From Calliopum simillimum (lineage: Eukaryota > Arthropoda > Insecta > Diptera > Lauxaniidae): a stretch of DNA of 64,000 nucleotides. Positions 22,431 through 34,108 of this stretch are shown in pieces (positions within the stretch are counted from its first letter, which is position 1; each line of letters begins with the position of its first letter). The stretch is taken from contig OX638372.1 in assembly GCA_951812925.1 (NCBI GenBank), forward strand, positions 8,184,001-8,248,000. The letters are read 5' to 3'. The notes under the pieces were generated by a model. It made no database searches, was not told the origin of the DNA, and worked only from the letters and a program-made list of their open reading frames with translations. Made by a program: the position numbers and the translations under genes.

Positions 22431-23460
22431 GACTTCTGCAACATTTTTCGATTTCTTCTATATTTGTCAAACATTTTAAAATATGTGTATTGAAAAATTT
22501 TTTCGTTTTGCAACATTTTTCGATTCTATCAACATTTTCCGATTGAAATTTTTTTTTGTTTCAAAAAATTCAAAATTTCAAGATTATGCCATTTATATAA
22601 CGTATATGCATTTTGCAACATTTTTCAAATTCATCAAACTTTTCTGGATTATGGCAATTATTTTTGCCATTTTATCGAAAAATGTTGCTGAAGCCAAAAA
22701 AATTTTTCATAAGTTATAAAATTTGGATGAATTCGTGTCACAAAGAAAACAAATTTCTTTAAAATTGCAATATTTTATGACTGTTTTTACTTTTTTTTGA
22801 TATCAGCAACATTTTTTTTTAAAAAATATTTACAATTGATTACTGCAACATTTTACATTTCATTATTATTTGTCCAACATTTAAAAATATTCTCAAAAAT
22901 TTGTTCCCTTTGTAACATTTTTCGAATTCATCTCCATTTTATGACTTATGGAACACTTTTTTGGCTTCAGCAACATTTTTCGATTTCTTCAATATATTTT
23001 TTAGCATTTTTAAACGTTTGCCACATTTCTTTAAATCACCATCATTATCGTTTTCTGCAACACTATATTTAAATGCTTAGGACTCCTGCAACAAATTCGG
23101 ATTTCTTCAATATTTTCCCAAAATTTTATTATTTCCTTCTTTACGCAACATTTTGCAATTAACACTACATTCTACTTGTTCTGTAACATTTTGATAGTTC
23201 ATCGACATTTTCTGGTTCACGGAAACATATGATTTTTTGCCTTGTGTAATATTTATCGAAGTTTTTAAAATACTTTGGCTTTAGCAACATTTTCAGATTT
23301 TTGAATTCAGCAACTTTTTAAAATTTTTTCGGCTTCTGCAACATTTTTCGATTTCGTCAATATAATACAATATTTTAAAACATTTTGTAAACGGAGTTTT
23401 TTGCAACAATTTTCGCAACATTTTGTCGGCAGTACTTTTTTCCTTTTGCAACATATCTGG
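22431..23460. repeat. GCAACATTTTTC array, part 2, with longer-period order
   Basis: The same core word is used, but in a longer context: CT(T/C)CTGCAACATTTTTCGATTTCTTCAATAT...TTTAAAA occurs near 22,433, 22,972, 23,087 and 23,334. Intervening units use TTTTGCAACATTTTTCAAATTCATC. This suggests a higher-order unit distinct from part 1. Confidence 0.75.
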
Positions 23461-24725
23461 CCCTATGGGCTCTACAATGAATTGGTTAGCTTACGGTGCC
23501 TTAATTTCTCACAGTGTTACTAAATGCTGTCTGTCCTCTGTAATCCAAAACTTGCATGCTTTATTTCTTCCACAGTTTATATCACTTACGCCTTATCCAC
23601 CAGCACACATCCATACACACACGCATACATACTTGCCTTTTGCTCGCGCATAGCTTTCTTTTTTAAGTAACAAATATGTAGTTGTAGTAGTTGCAACAAC
23701 AACAATACGCTGCAACAGAAACTATGGAACAATCAGTAACAGGAACAATGCTTTTGACCATTATTTCCAATTGCATTTTTAAGGAAAACAAAAAAATAAA
23801 AAAAATTTAAAGGAATAAATGAAAAAAAATCTTCACACAACACATTTTTTAGTTGTTGCTCTTTATTTACACAGATATGCGCTTACTTATACATAAGCAG
23901 AAAACTTCACATACATTTGCAGATATGTGTTTGTTTGTAAGGACAAGTAGACATACAATGAACATTTTTAAAAATGAAAATATAAAACGATCCTTTTACA
24001 ATGAAAACAATTCTTTTGTTTTATTATTCGTATTATATTTCGCTTATGTGAGTAAATAATATATGAGTAATGTACATATACACATACACATACATATTTG
24101 TCCTTTCAATAAAAAATACACATATAGAGACACAGAATTTTCAAAAAAAAAGCAGCAGTCATAACTATATATTTTTCAAGTGATTTTTAAGAAATAACTA
24201 TAAAGTTTTTAACAAAAATATCATTGCTTGATAAAATATCTATAAAATAATATTAAGAATATTCCTGTTTTAAAGTATAACAGAAATTAAGTTTTAGTAA
24301 CAAAAATAATACCTCATCCTTTTTAATTAAAATGTCACACCGAAGCGTAAATTTCTTTTTTTGTGAAAAAAAAAACATTGTAATTTTCTTTAAGATGAAG
24401 AAGAAACAGGAGATAAAAAAAAGGTAAAATTTTGCGTATTTGCTAAACACTGCAGAAAATATATATATTTTTTATTTTTTTTTTCGGAGAATTTCCAATT
24501 TCTTACAGTTCGCCAAAAGCCAGCGAATCTTCATTGAAAACAAAAAATTAAAAATTCTGCTACCTAAGCAAGTGAAAAAGGCACAAAATGCAAAATACGA
24601 ATTGCAAAAAATTTCCATCAGCAACACCAATCTACACTGACGAAAAATTTGTAATTGTTGTCACAGAAAGCATTCTTTTGTTTTAATACTAAGTATGTAG
24701 AGCAAAAGTAATATTTTAATGTGAA
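23461..24725. other. Unassigned AT-rich DNA
   Basis: CA-rich short repeats (CACACACGCATACAT near 23,615; ACATACACATACACATAC near 24,075). No gene seen. Confidence 0.5.
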
Positions 24726-24727
24726 GA

Positions 24728-24840
24728 GTAGGGTGGTTTAAAAATGAATGTTGCTCGAAGTTTCATTCCCAGTACTCCAAACTTTTTCTTTTGATGTAAA
24801 TAAGCGCTATAAAAATTTTGGTCAATCTCCGAGCAGATTT
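24728..24840. repeat. TAGGGTGG-type element end
   Basis: TAGGGTGGTTTAAAAATGAATG has the same start as the TA-flanked element at 56,218 (TAGGGTGGGCC). Only one end is seen, so it is a truncated copy or a chance match. Confidence 0.3.
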
Positions 24841-24844
24841 TTTT

Positions 24845-25000
24845 GTATGTATGTATGTATGTATTCTCCTTTAAGTCCTAGGAGGAGCATAGGGCCAATA
24901 TGAAACATCTCCATTTGTCGCGAGCCCTTGCGATGACTTTGATCTCTTGCCACGACTTTCCCGATTCTTGGATTTCCTTTTCTAGAGAGCAGATTTGATG
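24845..25000 (-). pseudogene. 3' tail of an RTE/CR1-like LINE ORF with (TATG)n tail
   Basis: On the minus strand, 24,984-24,881 reads LEKEIQESGKSWQEIKVI and then ARARDKWRCFILALCSS before a stop at 24,878-24,880. The pattern W--IK--A-DR--WR---ALC-S is the usual C-terminal tail of RTE-type LINE endonuclease-RT proteins. The 3' end runs into a (TATG)n microsatellite (about 24,846-24,864, plus strand), as is common at 3' ends of such LINEs. A shorter relative without an intact frame lies at about 44,012-44,050 (ATTCTCCTATAG...ATAGCATAGGGCCAATA). Extreme 5' truncation; dead copy. Confidence 0.55.
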
Positions 25001-26140
25001 AATTCGAAACATTTTTACAACTAAAAGTGCTTCAATATTGTATGATAAAATAATTTTTCTTAAAATTTATACTGTCTACTGTCATATATGGATACTAATC
25101 CGCTAAATCCAAATCTGCAATTTATTTTTCCGCAAAAAATTCACGTAAAAAATTTAACAGTTTAAGTTTTGAAATAAAAATTTTTTCCATATTTCTTTTC
25201 AGTTTTCAAAACGGTTTGGGATCCATCAAATGTTTTTCGAACAAAATGATAAGCAACTTTAATTTAATTCACACAAATTTAAGCCAGTCTAGTGAATAGG
25301 GCATTTTGTTGAAAATGTGAAAAAATGAGATTTGTTTACACAGGAAGTTTACCATAGGATTCCACTCAAAAATATTAAAAAAAAAAAACATGTTTGGACA
25401 TTTTTTTATTGAATGTTTTTATTTGTGGAGGTTTTTTATTGGATGTTTTTTTTTTTGATGTTTTTGATAATCAACTACCTCAGTGTGTAAAATTCATGGC
25501 ATTAAGTTTAAAAATGATATGGGTCAAATAACCGCCTTCAGAGTTGATGTTTTGTTTTTGTTGCTCGATTCATGGCATTCTGTTGACTTCTTCTTTAATG
25601 TTGGTTTATAAGACATTTGGCGCTTGCAAAAATTACGGTTCATTCAAATTTTGAGATAGATTACTTTTGTGACTTCAGAAGCAGGAGCTTGGGTTTTTAT
25701 TCCCACCTATAATTTAACACTAAAGCTTAGAAACATTTCTATGTTGACAGTAGAGCTGCCCGTAAGACTTTTAAAAGCTATATAATTACATCGAAGTCAG
25801 TTTTCCGATGCTGCAATCTTCTTCAAACCCCACAGAATTACGTTTGAAGCATGCTTCAAGAACGTAACTGAACATGATGATAGAGAGGATAGCGAAATTT
25901 CGGAGAAGTAGACAAAAACTGGCTTCCTTCTCGAAAGAGAGCTGTAAAGCGTGTCACGTTCCTTACAGCATCATAATGTTATATTAGATTATATATCAGA
26001 AATCGCTTTGGTGTGAGACTAATCGAAAATGCACTGACTCAATTACTAACAATATAACACAACATTTTTGGCGAACTTCCTGTAAAGTAAACTGACTACC
26101 TTCTCTCTTTATCTGGTAAAACTGTTGTAGAAGCCATCAG
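25001..26140. other. Unassigned AT-rich DNA
   Basis: Poly-A/T tracts near 25,376-25,460. No gene is recognised. The part after 25,700 is less AT-rich and may be eroded transposon sequence. Confidence 0.4.
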
Positions 26141-26149
26141 TGATCTTAT

Positions 26150-26500
26150 CGATAATGAAACATATATTGTGTCATTGTCCAGCCAGTGGAGGAACTAGAT
26201 TTAAAATTGTTGGACAAAAGTTTTTTTTTACTATCTTGAAGAACTTTCAGGGTCTATTCTTAGACCAATCAAAGACTTTGTAATGGCTTCCAAAGTCTTT
26301 ACGCTCAAGCTTGTTGGAGGATAGAAACCAATGATATCTACGTCCGGGATGATGTGGTATCACTAACAAACCTTTTGGCTTATGTTTGGCTATTTTGCCG
26401 CCACTTAAACCTTTACTTACTTAACGACTTCACCTTGTAAGATAGTAAAGGTGTAAGTTTTGGGACGAACAAAATTTAAAAGCTCTATACTGCATTTACA
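26150..26500 (+). pseudogene. Possible eroded reverse transcriptase remnant (BEL/Pao-like)
   Basis: In one plus frame 26,321-26,430 reads IETNDIYVRDDVVSLTNLL and later LLNDFTL. This resembles the FYVDD--(S/T)G and GGF-LRKW blocks of BEL/Pao reverse transcriptases, with one extra residue in YVDD and several stops and shifts around it. The similarity rests on a few residues and may be chance. Confidence 0.2.
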
Positions 26501-27645
26501 GTAGTACTGCGCAGAAGTGTGCCTTAGTCAGCATAACATCTCGAAAATTTGGCTTTTTGAGCGGAATTGAGGTTTAATCAATTTATGTCTAGATTATGCC
26601 TAACTTTCCTTAGTTTTACATGGAATTTGGTTGTCTTAAAACATACAATTTTCTGAAGTTTTTCCTTTTCTTTCTTTCTTGATATTAATTTATTTACAGC
26701 TTCTCTGAATTACTAAAAGAACACCAATGTAAAATAAAACGTTTTGAAGTTTTTGCTTGTGAAAATTTGACTTTTTTCATCATTATAGTACTTTTTTGCA
26801 AAAAGTTGGTGCAACATGTTTATTTCCCACTTTAATATGCATTCTCTTCTTAAAGAATTGAAAAACTTAATTTTTTGCCTAACATCCTTTGCATCTTTTA
26901 TTATTGATCTCAAGAATTCGTGCAATGAATTTGATATGAAAACTTCAATTCGATCTTATCTCTTTTTGTTGCTTCTTTAGCAACAGTCATGGCATAAAAA
27001 TTTAACAAAAAACCAAATCAGTAACCAGACCGATAAACTAACCAGAAAATAGAATGCATCTTCTTCTGTGGCAACCGAAACCAGCTAGCAACTACACTGC
27101 ACAAGCAAGGATCAGGATAAACACGTACATAAAACAAAAACAACAACAAAAGCAAAAATAAAGTAATGAAAATAACAACAGGAATTGAAAAGAATGAATG
27201 CTCGTGCTATGGAGTTGATGTTTTGTTGCACTTTAGAAGAGAGAAAACATTAACTGGAAACACAAGGATACTTATGTTTTTGTAATTTTTGTTGTTTTTT
27301 TTTTTTTCTTATTTGTTATTTTTCAGTTTTATGTGAAAACTTTATTTTTTGTCTTACGATTTTTTAATAATTTAGTATAGAAAAATGTATATCCTTTGGT
27401 TTTTTATTTTTTATATATAAAAATGCATTGAGTAATGCTACCTGATGATAAAGTAAGACGTGTGATAGTATGATATACAGAAAAATATAGAAATATTTGC
27501 ACAATATTATGATGAGTAAAAATAAAACAACAAAATTTTCTATTAACATTTCACTTCGAATTGAGTACCTAAGCTTCTGTTTTGCCAATATTTGTTTACA
27601 AATATTTAGATTTTGGTTATGTTATCTAGCTTTGACCAAAACCAT
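26501..27645. other. Unassigned AT-rich DNA
   Basis: No gene or ordered repeat found. The minus-strand frames at 26,713-26,925 and 27,364-27,588 lack recognisable features. Confidence 0.45.
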
Positions 27646-27649
27646 CAAC

Positions 27650-28020
27650 CCTTTTGTTAAGGCGGGTGCATTCTGAAAATTATAGCATGTTAGAAATATG
27701 TGGAATTACATCCTGAAAGTTATCTAGTTCACTATTGATAGCGGCATTTTCAATGAAGTCATTAGTTTCCGAGATATCATTGATTGAAGTAAAGGTATTG
27801 CTAAGCCCTGTAAAGACTATATTCAATTAATATACCTTTACTTCAATGGATGATATCTAAGAAACTAATGATCCAATTGGAAAAGTTAAAAATGCGCTTA
27901 AAAAAGAAGCCTAGAGCTATTCAATGCCGGTGTCAAAAGTGAATTAGACTACTTTTAAGGATGTACGCCATATGTTTGAAAATAGCATTTTCTGCACTTT
28001 AAATCAAGGATAACTCGGAT
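27650..28020. mobile_element. Foldback element with ~130-bp arms
   Basis: The left arm (about 27,650-27,800) and right arm (about 27,828-28,020) are imperfect reverse complements with a spacer of about 30 bp. Matching blocks include CATTAGTTTC-GAGATATCAT, GAAGTAAAGGTAT, TACATCCT-AAAGT and TCACT-TTGA-A-CGGCA. No coding content. Ends and target duplication could not be fixed. Confidence 0.65.
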
Positions 28021-28114
28021 CACGGAACAAATCGGAATTTTCGGATTCAACGAGCAAAAATCTATAAAAATCACCTGCTCTGATCTCATACTTTTTTTCA
28101 TCACAGGACTGTGT
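28021..28114. other. Short unassigned segment
   Basis: AT-rich, nothing recognisable. Confidence 0.4.
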
Positions 28115-28567
28115 AATCTGTCAGTCATTCAATCAGCCACTCGGTAGGTTATATCACTGCTGATGTTCTCGGTGCCCTAAAAAATTATCCATCACCATTT
28201 AGAAATTGAAATCAATTTGTGCAGGAGAATTTTACAAGTCCACGAAGTGCTCCAATATGCTTACACCAAGTTCTTAAGTTATAACCAGAAAATATAAAAC
28301 TAAATATAAACATTTCTTTCGAAACTCTTTGTATAATACTCGCATAAAAAATTTAATTAAGTTTTAACGAGTTGAATTATAGGTTTTATACAGCAAAAAT
28401 GTTAAAGAAACACCAAGAAAAACTTTAAAAAATCCATTACTTAGGCTCATGTTACTTTGGACATGTACGCTGTCACACAAAAAAAAAACAAAATAAACCA
28501 GGCAATCTGTCAGTCATTCTGTCAACCACTCGGTGGATTATGTCGCTTCTGTTGTACTCGGTGTTGT
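28115..28567. repeat. Direct repeat pair, ~62 bp
   Basis: AATCTGTCAGTCATTC...TCA-CCACTCGGT-G-TTAT at 28,115-28,175 recurs at 28,503-28,565, about 388 bp apart. Both copies include GCTTCTGTTG/GCTGATGTT and CTCGGTG. Between them is AT-rich DNA with no gene. The pair may mark a longer duplicated unit that has otherwise diverged. Confidence 0.55.
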
Positions 28568-29090
28568 TTTATGAAGTGCCTGGCTTGCACGATGTTGCTT
28601 GGAACTTGTTGTACAAGCATTTAGTTCGAATTCACCAGAAAGTCGATACATACAGGATGAAACAATGTAAAATAGGGCACAAGTCTGAAATATTTTTATC
28701 GATGCTCATTCGGAATGAAGGTAAAATATTAAAAAAAAAAATTTTCTAGTAAAAGGTGTAGTTTTACTTTTCAAATTATCTACCCTTGAAGTAAAGACTT
28801 ATAATTTTTTAGTGTTTTTTGGTTATTTCATTTCCGGGTCATCCTTACTGACTAAGTACTGACTACGTACTGCCACGTCGACTGTGAAGAAGAGCAAATG
28901 ATAGTGTATCAGTCGAATGACTTGGACCGCGTGAAGAGTGAAGAGGTCCAAATCATCCAATCGGTGATTTTCAATTCCAATTTTTAAATTTCTATTAAAT
29001 TGTACACAATGGGCTTAAAAGTCTTCGGAGCGGAAAAGTAAACAACATAGCCGAAGTATGAAATAATAAAAAATTTAATAAAAAAAATGC
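28568..29090. other. Unassigned DNA
   Basis: No gene. ACTGACTAAGTACTGACTACGTACTG near 28,848-28,872 contains small internal repeats. Confidence 0.4.
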
Positions 29091-29091
29091 A

Positions 29092-29172
29092 TCCACAACT
29101 TGATTCGAACCCAAAACACAATGTTTAGAAATATATAGCAAACTCCTTAGCACATTCGCCTTTGTAATCTTT
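29092..29172 (-). repeat. tRNA-like relic or SINE head
   Basis: Minus strand: GGCGAATGTGCTAAGGAG, then about 30 nt, then GGGTTCGAATCAAG. The second is an excellent Pol III B box (GGTTCGAATC). The first is an A-box-like segment at tRNA-like spacing. The acceptor stem does not pair well, so it is not a functional tRNA. It may be a tRNA pseudogene or a short tRNA-derived SINE. Confidence 0.35.
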
Positions 29173-29241
29173 TTACGTTTTAGTGTCAAATTTCTATATT
29201 AAATCACATTCTTTGAAATTTATAAATAAAATAAAAAATAA

Positions 29242-29332
29242 ATTGGCTTTTAACTGGTCCGAATGTAATGCGTGTGGAGACAATTGACCTTTTTCTGGTC
29301 CAAATGTAATGCATAAGGAGACAATTGGTTAC
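29242..29332. repeat. Two-copy ~40-bp direct repeat
   Basis: CTGGTCCGAATGTAATGCGT and CTGGTCCAAATGTAATGCAT, each followed by a GGAGACAATTG word, lie adjacent in tandem. No other context. Confidence 0.7.
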
Positions 29333-29495
29333 TCCCAAAGACAAACAATGTAAAACGTAAATATAACTTTATATATGATGGGGTCAGAATTTGGACTAGT
29401 CGGTTTCTCCCATGGAGTAGTTTGCAAACTAGTTTTGGAATAGTCTATGGTCCTGCAGGGTATCTACTGTAGTACAATGGGGAAAAAATCGATGA
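29333..29495. other. Short unassigned segment
   Basis: No gene or repeat recognised. Confidence 0.4.
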
Positions 29496-29496
29496 C

Positions 29497-30025
29497 AGCT
29501 TTAATTGATTCATTTCTTGGAACTTTTCTGATGCTTCTTGGAGAGTACCGGAAGGCTTCATAGTCAAAACGAGAATAGCAGTATATACAGGAGAGGATAC
29601 TTCTATGGCAGACTAGCAACAAGCTTTAAATAATTAATTTCCTGGGGCACGCGAAGGTTTTTAAGAGTACCCGAAGGCTTCATATTCAAAACAAAGAAGG
29701 GAAACAGCTGTGGCGGAGTATCAAAGCAGCTTTATTTAATTAATTTTCTATGGAACCCAAAGGTCTCCCAAATGTCTCCCGAAGCTTCATAGCTAAAACG
29801 AAGAGGAAAACCATTTATATCAGATTATCAACATGTTTTAATTGAATCATTTTCTGGGTCATCCGAAGGATTCGTTTTCAAAACTAACAAAGTTTAGGTA
29901 TACAAGAGGGAAAACATCTAAGCAATCTTTAATTGTTTTATTTCCTGGGATACGTCGGTTCCCGAAAGTAATCCGAATTTTTCATAGTTGAAACAAAGAA
30001 TATTGGGATAGTCATTCAATGCCAC
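29497..30025. repeat. Tandem repeat, about five copies of ~90-130 bp
   Basis: Units start at about 29,497, 29,626, 29,734, 29,839 and 29,931. Each has TTAATT-ATT-ATTTCCTGG, then GAAGG, then an AGTACCCGAAGGCTTCATA block, then AAAACGAAGA. Units are well diverged (unequal lengths), which suggests an old array. No gene. Confidence 0.75.
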
Positions 30026-31600
30026 ACCTAGTTTTTAAATAAAAGTTTCACTTCCTTCACGTGTATTTCAGTACTCAGTACTGAGTTTTGCGCGTCCTTT
30101 TTATTTATTTTGAGTGCTTTTATAACTGCTTTTAAAGTAAAAGTTCTTTTGTTTTTTTTTTTTTTTCTAATCCTCAAGTTAATATTTATTTTATTTTTCC
30201 TTTTTAAGCAAATATTTAACAATTTTTACAACAATTTCTTAAAGAAAAACATTAATCTCAATAAAAATTAACACAAACTTGCTTAGAGGCAAAATAAAGT
30301 TGAGCTTCAATAGAATGAGCAAATATTATCAAATAGAAAAACAACTTCTATCAACTAATGGTAGTACATATCCATACAAAATGCTTCAAAGAAAATTTAC
30401 ACACAACATATATTTTAAACACACACACGCAAAGTGAGCAAACGTACATACGCGTGGTATTGCTATCATACCCAGTAAACAATTAAGTAAGGTTTTATAA
30501 CTTTATGAGAAAAGAGTGCTTGTCATAAGTTCCACTTGTAAATGTGCAGAAAATGGATAAAAACATATCACCATTTTTACGATTTAGAGCTTAAGAATTT
30601 TGGAACCATTAGCTCTACATTTTAAGAGATCTTTTTTTTATAAAAAACGAGAGATTTTGAGATATGCACAATGTACATTTTATAAAATTAATGTACTTTT
30701 GAGGTTGTATACAGAACGAATAACATTTGTTTGTTATTTTATACTAAATGAATCATTAAGTACAAATTTTTCTTTTCAAAATGAGTTATCGAATTGTTAT
30801 CTAGGAATCTTTGTTGCTAAGAGTGCTCATATGAAGACAATATTTGTTTTTGAATTACTTGCCGGCTTATCTTTATTTCTCCAACTTTTGGCACATTTTT
30901 AAATCAAAGTATTATGGACTGCAACATGATAACTTTCCAGGAAGATTTTCATTTTCTTACTTCCCATAAAATGTACTGTAAGTACGAAAGGTTATAATAG
31001 TATTTCATATAAAAACCATGTAATGTGAAGCGAGTTGTTGAAACAAATACTTCCAAAGTAAGTCCTTCCATCAGAACTTATTTCATCTGCTTTTTTGAAA
31101 TGCGTAGGTATACCCAGAAAACTTCCGCTTTGTATACAAATTGGTTGCACAAATAAAAAAAAAAGAAAGGAAGAAAAATTACGCGTTTTTGTTAGCAAAA
31201 TTTTTAAGCAAATAAAAAGCACAAGAAAAATAAAGAGTAGAACAAATGTATAGAGTAGAGTGAGGAAATTAAATTTATCTGCAACAAAATTCGAACAAAT
31301 TGTAACATCAAAAGCAGCAGCCTCAACAGCAGCAGCAAGAGCAATGGCAGTAGCAACTGATGTTAAATTATGTTGCAACTATGAAGCAAAAGGCAGCAAG
31401 CAGCAGCAACAACGACATAGAAAGCAATTTGAGCAAATTTCTGAATAATGTAACAGCCAATATAAAAATGGTGAACACATATTTAAAATGGCACATATAC
31501 ACACATTCATATATAAAGCTAATGTACACATGTACATATATGTATGCAACCGTAGCAATAGAGTTACGCTGGAAAAAATTTATAACACGCAGCGTAAGTT
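30026..31600. other. Unassigned AT-rich DNA
   Basis: A CAG/GCA-rich patch lies at 31,310-31,410 (opa-like but with no credible frame). TATA and poly-A/T tracts are scattered through it. The 100-codon frame at 30,600-30,902 and the 128-codon minus frame at 30,992-31,378 show no domain signature. Confidence 0.45.
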
Positions 31601-31779
31601 TAACTCAAAAATTTGAGGGGCCTACAAAATGTAAATTTAATAGCTATGATATTCCTTGGGGCGAGAGGGGCGCTGGAGTTTCAACCGACCAGCTGATCAG
31701 TGAGTGCAAGGTCTTTGTTATCATAAAAAATTGTGATTTTTCGAGGAAGGTCATGCTTATCATATCTCTCAATATTTAA

Positions 31780-32240
31780 ATTTCTGAACGAGAGAGAAAT
31801 ACAAATTTTATGAAGCTCAATATAGTAGGGAATGCTCCCTCAACGGGGTCAAAGTTCAAGTGTTTCTGAAACATATCGACCCCTTATTTCCATCGCCTAG
31901 GGAAGCTCTTATACAAAATGTACCTATAAGTTTAAATCTTGTATGAGAGTTCCTCGGGAATGTTAAAGAAAGGCATATTCAAAATTAATGCTTTTGAGAT
32001 AAAAATATTTTGGATCGCTGGATATTTTACCCCTCCCCCCCCTCTTAAAGACCTTTGGAAGCGGTGTGGTAAAATTATATCAAAATATCAAATTTGTATG
32101 AAAGCCTCTCTGCGATATTAAAAACAATGAAAATCGGTGAGCATTTTATTCCTCTCCAAATAATTTCAAGACAGTGCATGAAATTATTAATTTTGTGTGA
32201 GAGCCGACCTAGGGAATAGAAATGTAGAGAACTTGTGATA
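31780..32240. repeat. Diverged tandem units possibly related to the 201-1,141 family
   Basis: Units of about 100-155 bp each include TTGTATGAGAG/TTGTATGAAAGCC/TTGTGTGAGAGCC (about 31,940, 32,093 and 32,190), followed by GGGAAT or GCGATAT and a TTTT-CCCTC stretch. The style matches TATGGGAGCCCC...AGGGTAAG in the first kilobase, but the relation is weak. Confidence 0.35.
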
Positions 32241-32514
32241 AAAAAAGAAAATCTAAATTGCTCGAAAAAAAAAACAGGTGGGCGGTGAAATTTTTTTGGT
32301 ATCTGGCATAACTATGATTTATCTTTATATTTTTTTTATTTTCAATCTCTTTTTCTGAATTTTGGCTTCCATTAGGGAGCATAATGTTTTCTCTAACGCA
32401 CCACTGAAATAGTCCTGCATATATATATACAGAGTGTAATCGATAAGTTTACGAAGCTTCTGCGAAGTGATAGAGAAGGACTAGAATATAAAAAAAAATT
32501 CACTTGGAGGGGCT

Positions 32515-32665
32515 TATGTAAAATGCAGTTATAGGGAAGAGCTGGGCACGGGTCATAAAAATAAAGCCCGGCCCAGCACGAACACGAAACATGCACTTGA
32601 AGAAAGCCCGGGCCCGCACAAATATTTTTTGTCGAGGCCCGAGCCCGGCCGGATTCAAAAATTTC
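32515..32665. mobile_element. GC-rich island of AAGCCCGGCCC units, hAT-MITE-like
   Basis: About 150 bp contain GCTGGGCACGGGTC, AAGCCCGGCCCAGCACG, AAAGCCCGGGCCCGCAC and GAGGCCCGAGCCCGGCC, a sharp compositional break in AT-rich DNA. Similar GGGC/GCCC-rich non-autonomous hAT elements are known in insects, but no TIR or target duplication could be fixed here. Confidence 0.4.
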
Positions 32666-33420
32666 TTGGAACACTCCAACATATGAGAGAAAACTTTTTT
32701 ATAAAAAATTTTAACTAATTGTATGAGCTTTCTAAGAATGTATAAGGGTTATAAGGTTTACAACAACTTAGCTTAGGAGATTATTCTTAAAAAATACTTT
32801 TTTCTGACCTCACATTACAAATCTGTTATGTTAAATGTACCACCGACTTAAAGGAAATTTCACAAGAACTCCAAAAAAATATATATAAAGTATGTTAATA
32901 CGTCCTTTTTCGTACTAAAAGTCAAAAAATCGGAAAAAATATTGAAAATATCAATTTTAAAGGTTCAAAAATTTGCGTAAGCCATTTAAATGCTCTAAAT
33001 CAAATTCAGTTTTAGAAAGCTCATAAAATTAGCTTAAAGTGTTTTATATGAACGTTTTCTCTAAAACATTAGGGTGATCCAAGGAATCTTTTTTTATAAA
33101 ACACGTCAGTCTTAACCCTATAACTCATCAGGGATACATAATAGACCCCCAAGATACAAATCTTGTTATCTTAGGCCTTTCCTTTCAATCCCAAGTCATC
33201 TAATCGGCTACACTCTATTCAATGTTCAACATAGTAATATATTTTAATTTGGAAATTTTGAACATTTGACTTTTTTATAAATACCAGAGATCTGTACAAG
33301 TCATCTTGTTGGAGTTTTAAGACCAATCGCTTTAAGATACGTTATGCCTTCTAACCGCTTTTATTTGACAAATACTTCAGTTCAGTATCGAGTGCAAGTG
33401 TTGTGGCAGTACTTAGATAT
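32666..33420. other. Unassigned AT-rich DNA
   Basis: TAGGGTGATCC at about 33,071 resembles the TA-flanked element ends at 56,218 and 24,728. Otherwise I see nothing. Confidence 0.4.
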
Positions 33421-33423
33421 AGA

Positions 33424-34108
33424 TACCTTAGAGCGCAATAGTCCTATCTCCACTTTTTGCAATTTTGAGATTTTTGCAGTTATGGCATCATTGTGGGATT
33501 CTTTACCGTGTGGAAAACTGTGTGATGTCAAAATACCACTAAAATACCAAAATATTTGATAATTAAGAAAAATCTTATCTCCAAACTGTAATTTATTCAA
33601 GAGCGCTACTGTCTTATCTCCACTTAATATTCAAATAAGTCACATTTTAAAAAAAAAATTCTTCGTTTTTTCGCGTTTTCTTCGCGTTTCATATTTTTTT
33701 GAGACATTTTAGTGAACAAATTTGGTTGCACCCAAGACTCCACTCTTGTTTGTCGGAACCAAAACTTAAAATAGACAAAAAAAAATTCGTTTTTTCGTGT
33801 TTTCTACGCATTTCATGACTATTTACAACATTTTAGTGGAAAAAATTCAAAAAATTTATTTCAATAGTAGTGGACTTCTATATAAGGGCAAAAGTAATGA
33901 CATACTATAAATTGGCTGGGATTTCGTTAGAAATTAATAAAATTGGTTGAAACCATTAAATTATGTTAAAATATACTATAGATACAAATTTTGCATCTAT
34001 TTTTATATCAAAATAGCAGCCAATCCTAAATAACCACTGTTTAAAATCTTCTTTTTGCATTTCCCAACAATTGGAAAAATGGAGATAGGACTATTGCGCT
34101 CTAAGGTA
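33424..34108. mobile_element. TA-flanked element with perfect ~30-bp TIRs
   Basis: The TIR GATACCTTAGAGCGCAATAG (and on through TCCTATCTCCA, 31 bp in all) at 33,422-33,452 is matched exactly by the reverse complement of 34,080-34,110. Counting from CCTTAGAG the ends are flanked by TA, as in Tc1/mariner-type insertion. A third, imperfect copy of the TIR word lies inside at about 33,597-33,630. The interior holds two tandem TTCGTTTTTTCG...ACATTTTAGTG modules (compare 4,430-4,560). It also holds a segment GGGCAAAAGTAATGACATA...TTGGCTGGG-TTTC that matches the 56.2-57.5 kb element. No ORF, so non-autonomous. Perfect TIRs suggest recent mobility. Confidence 0.75.

Noticed and set aside
29092..29172. 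Functional tRNA gene
   Set aside because: The B box is good but the acceptor and D stems do not pair.
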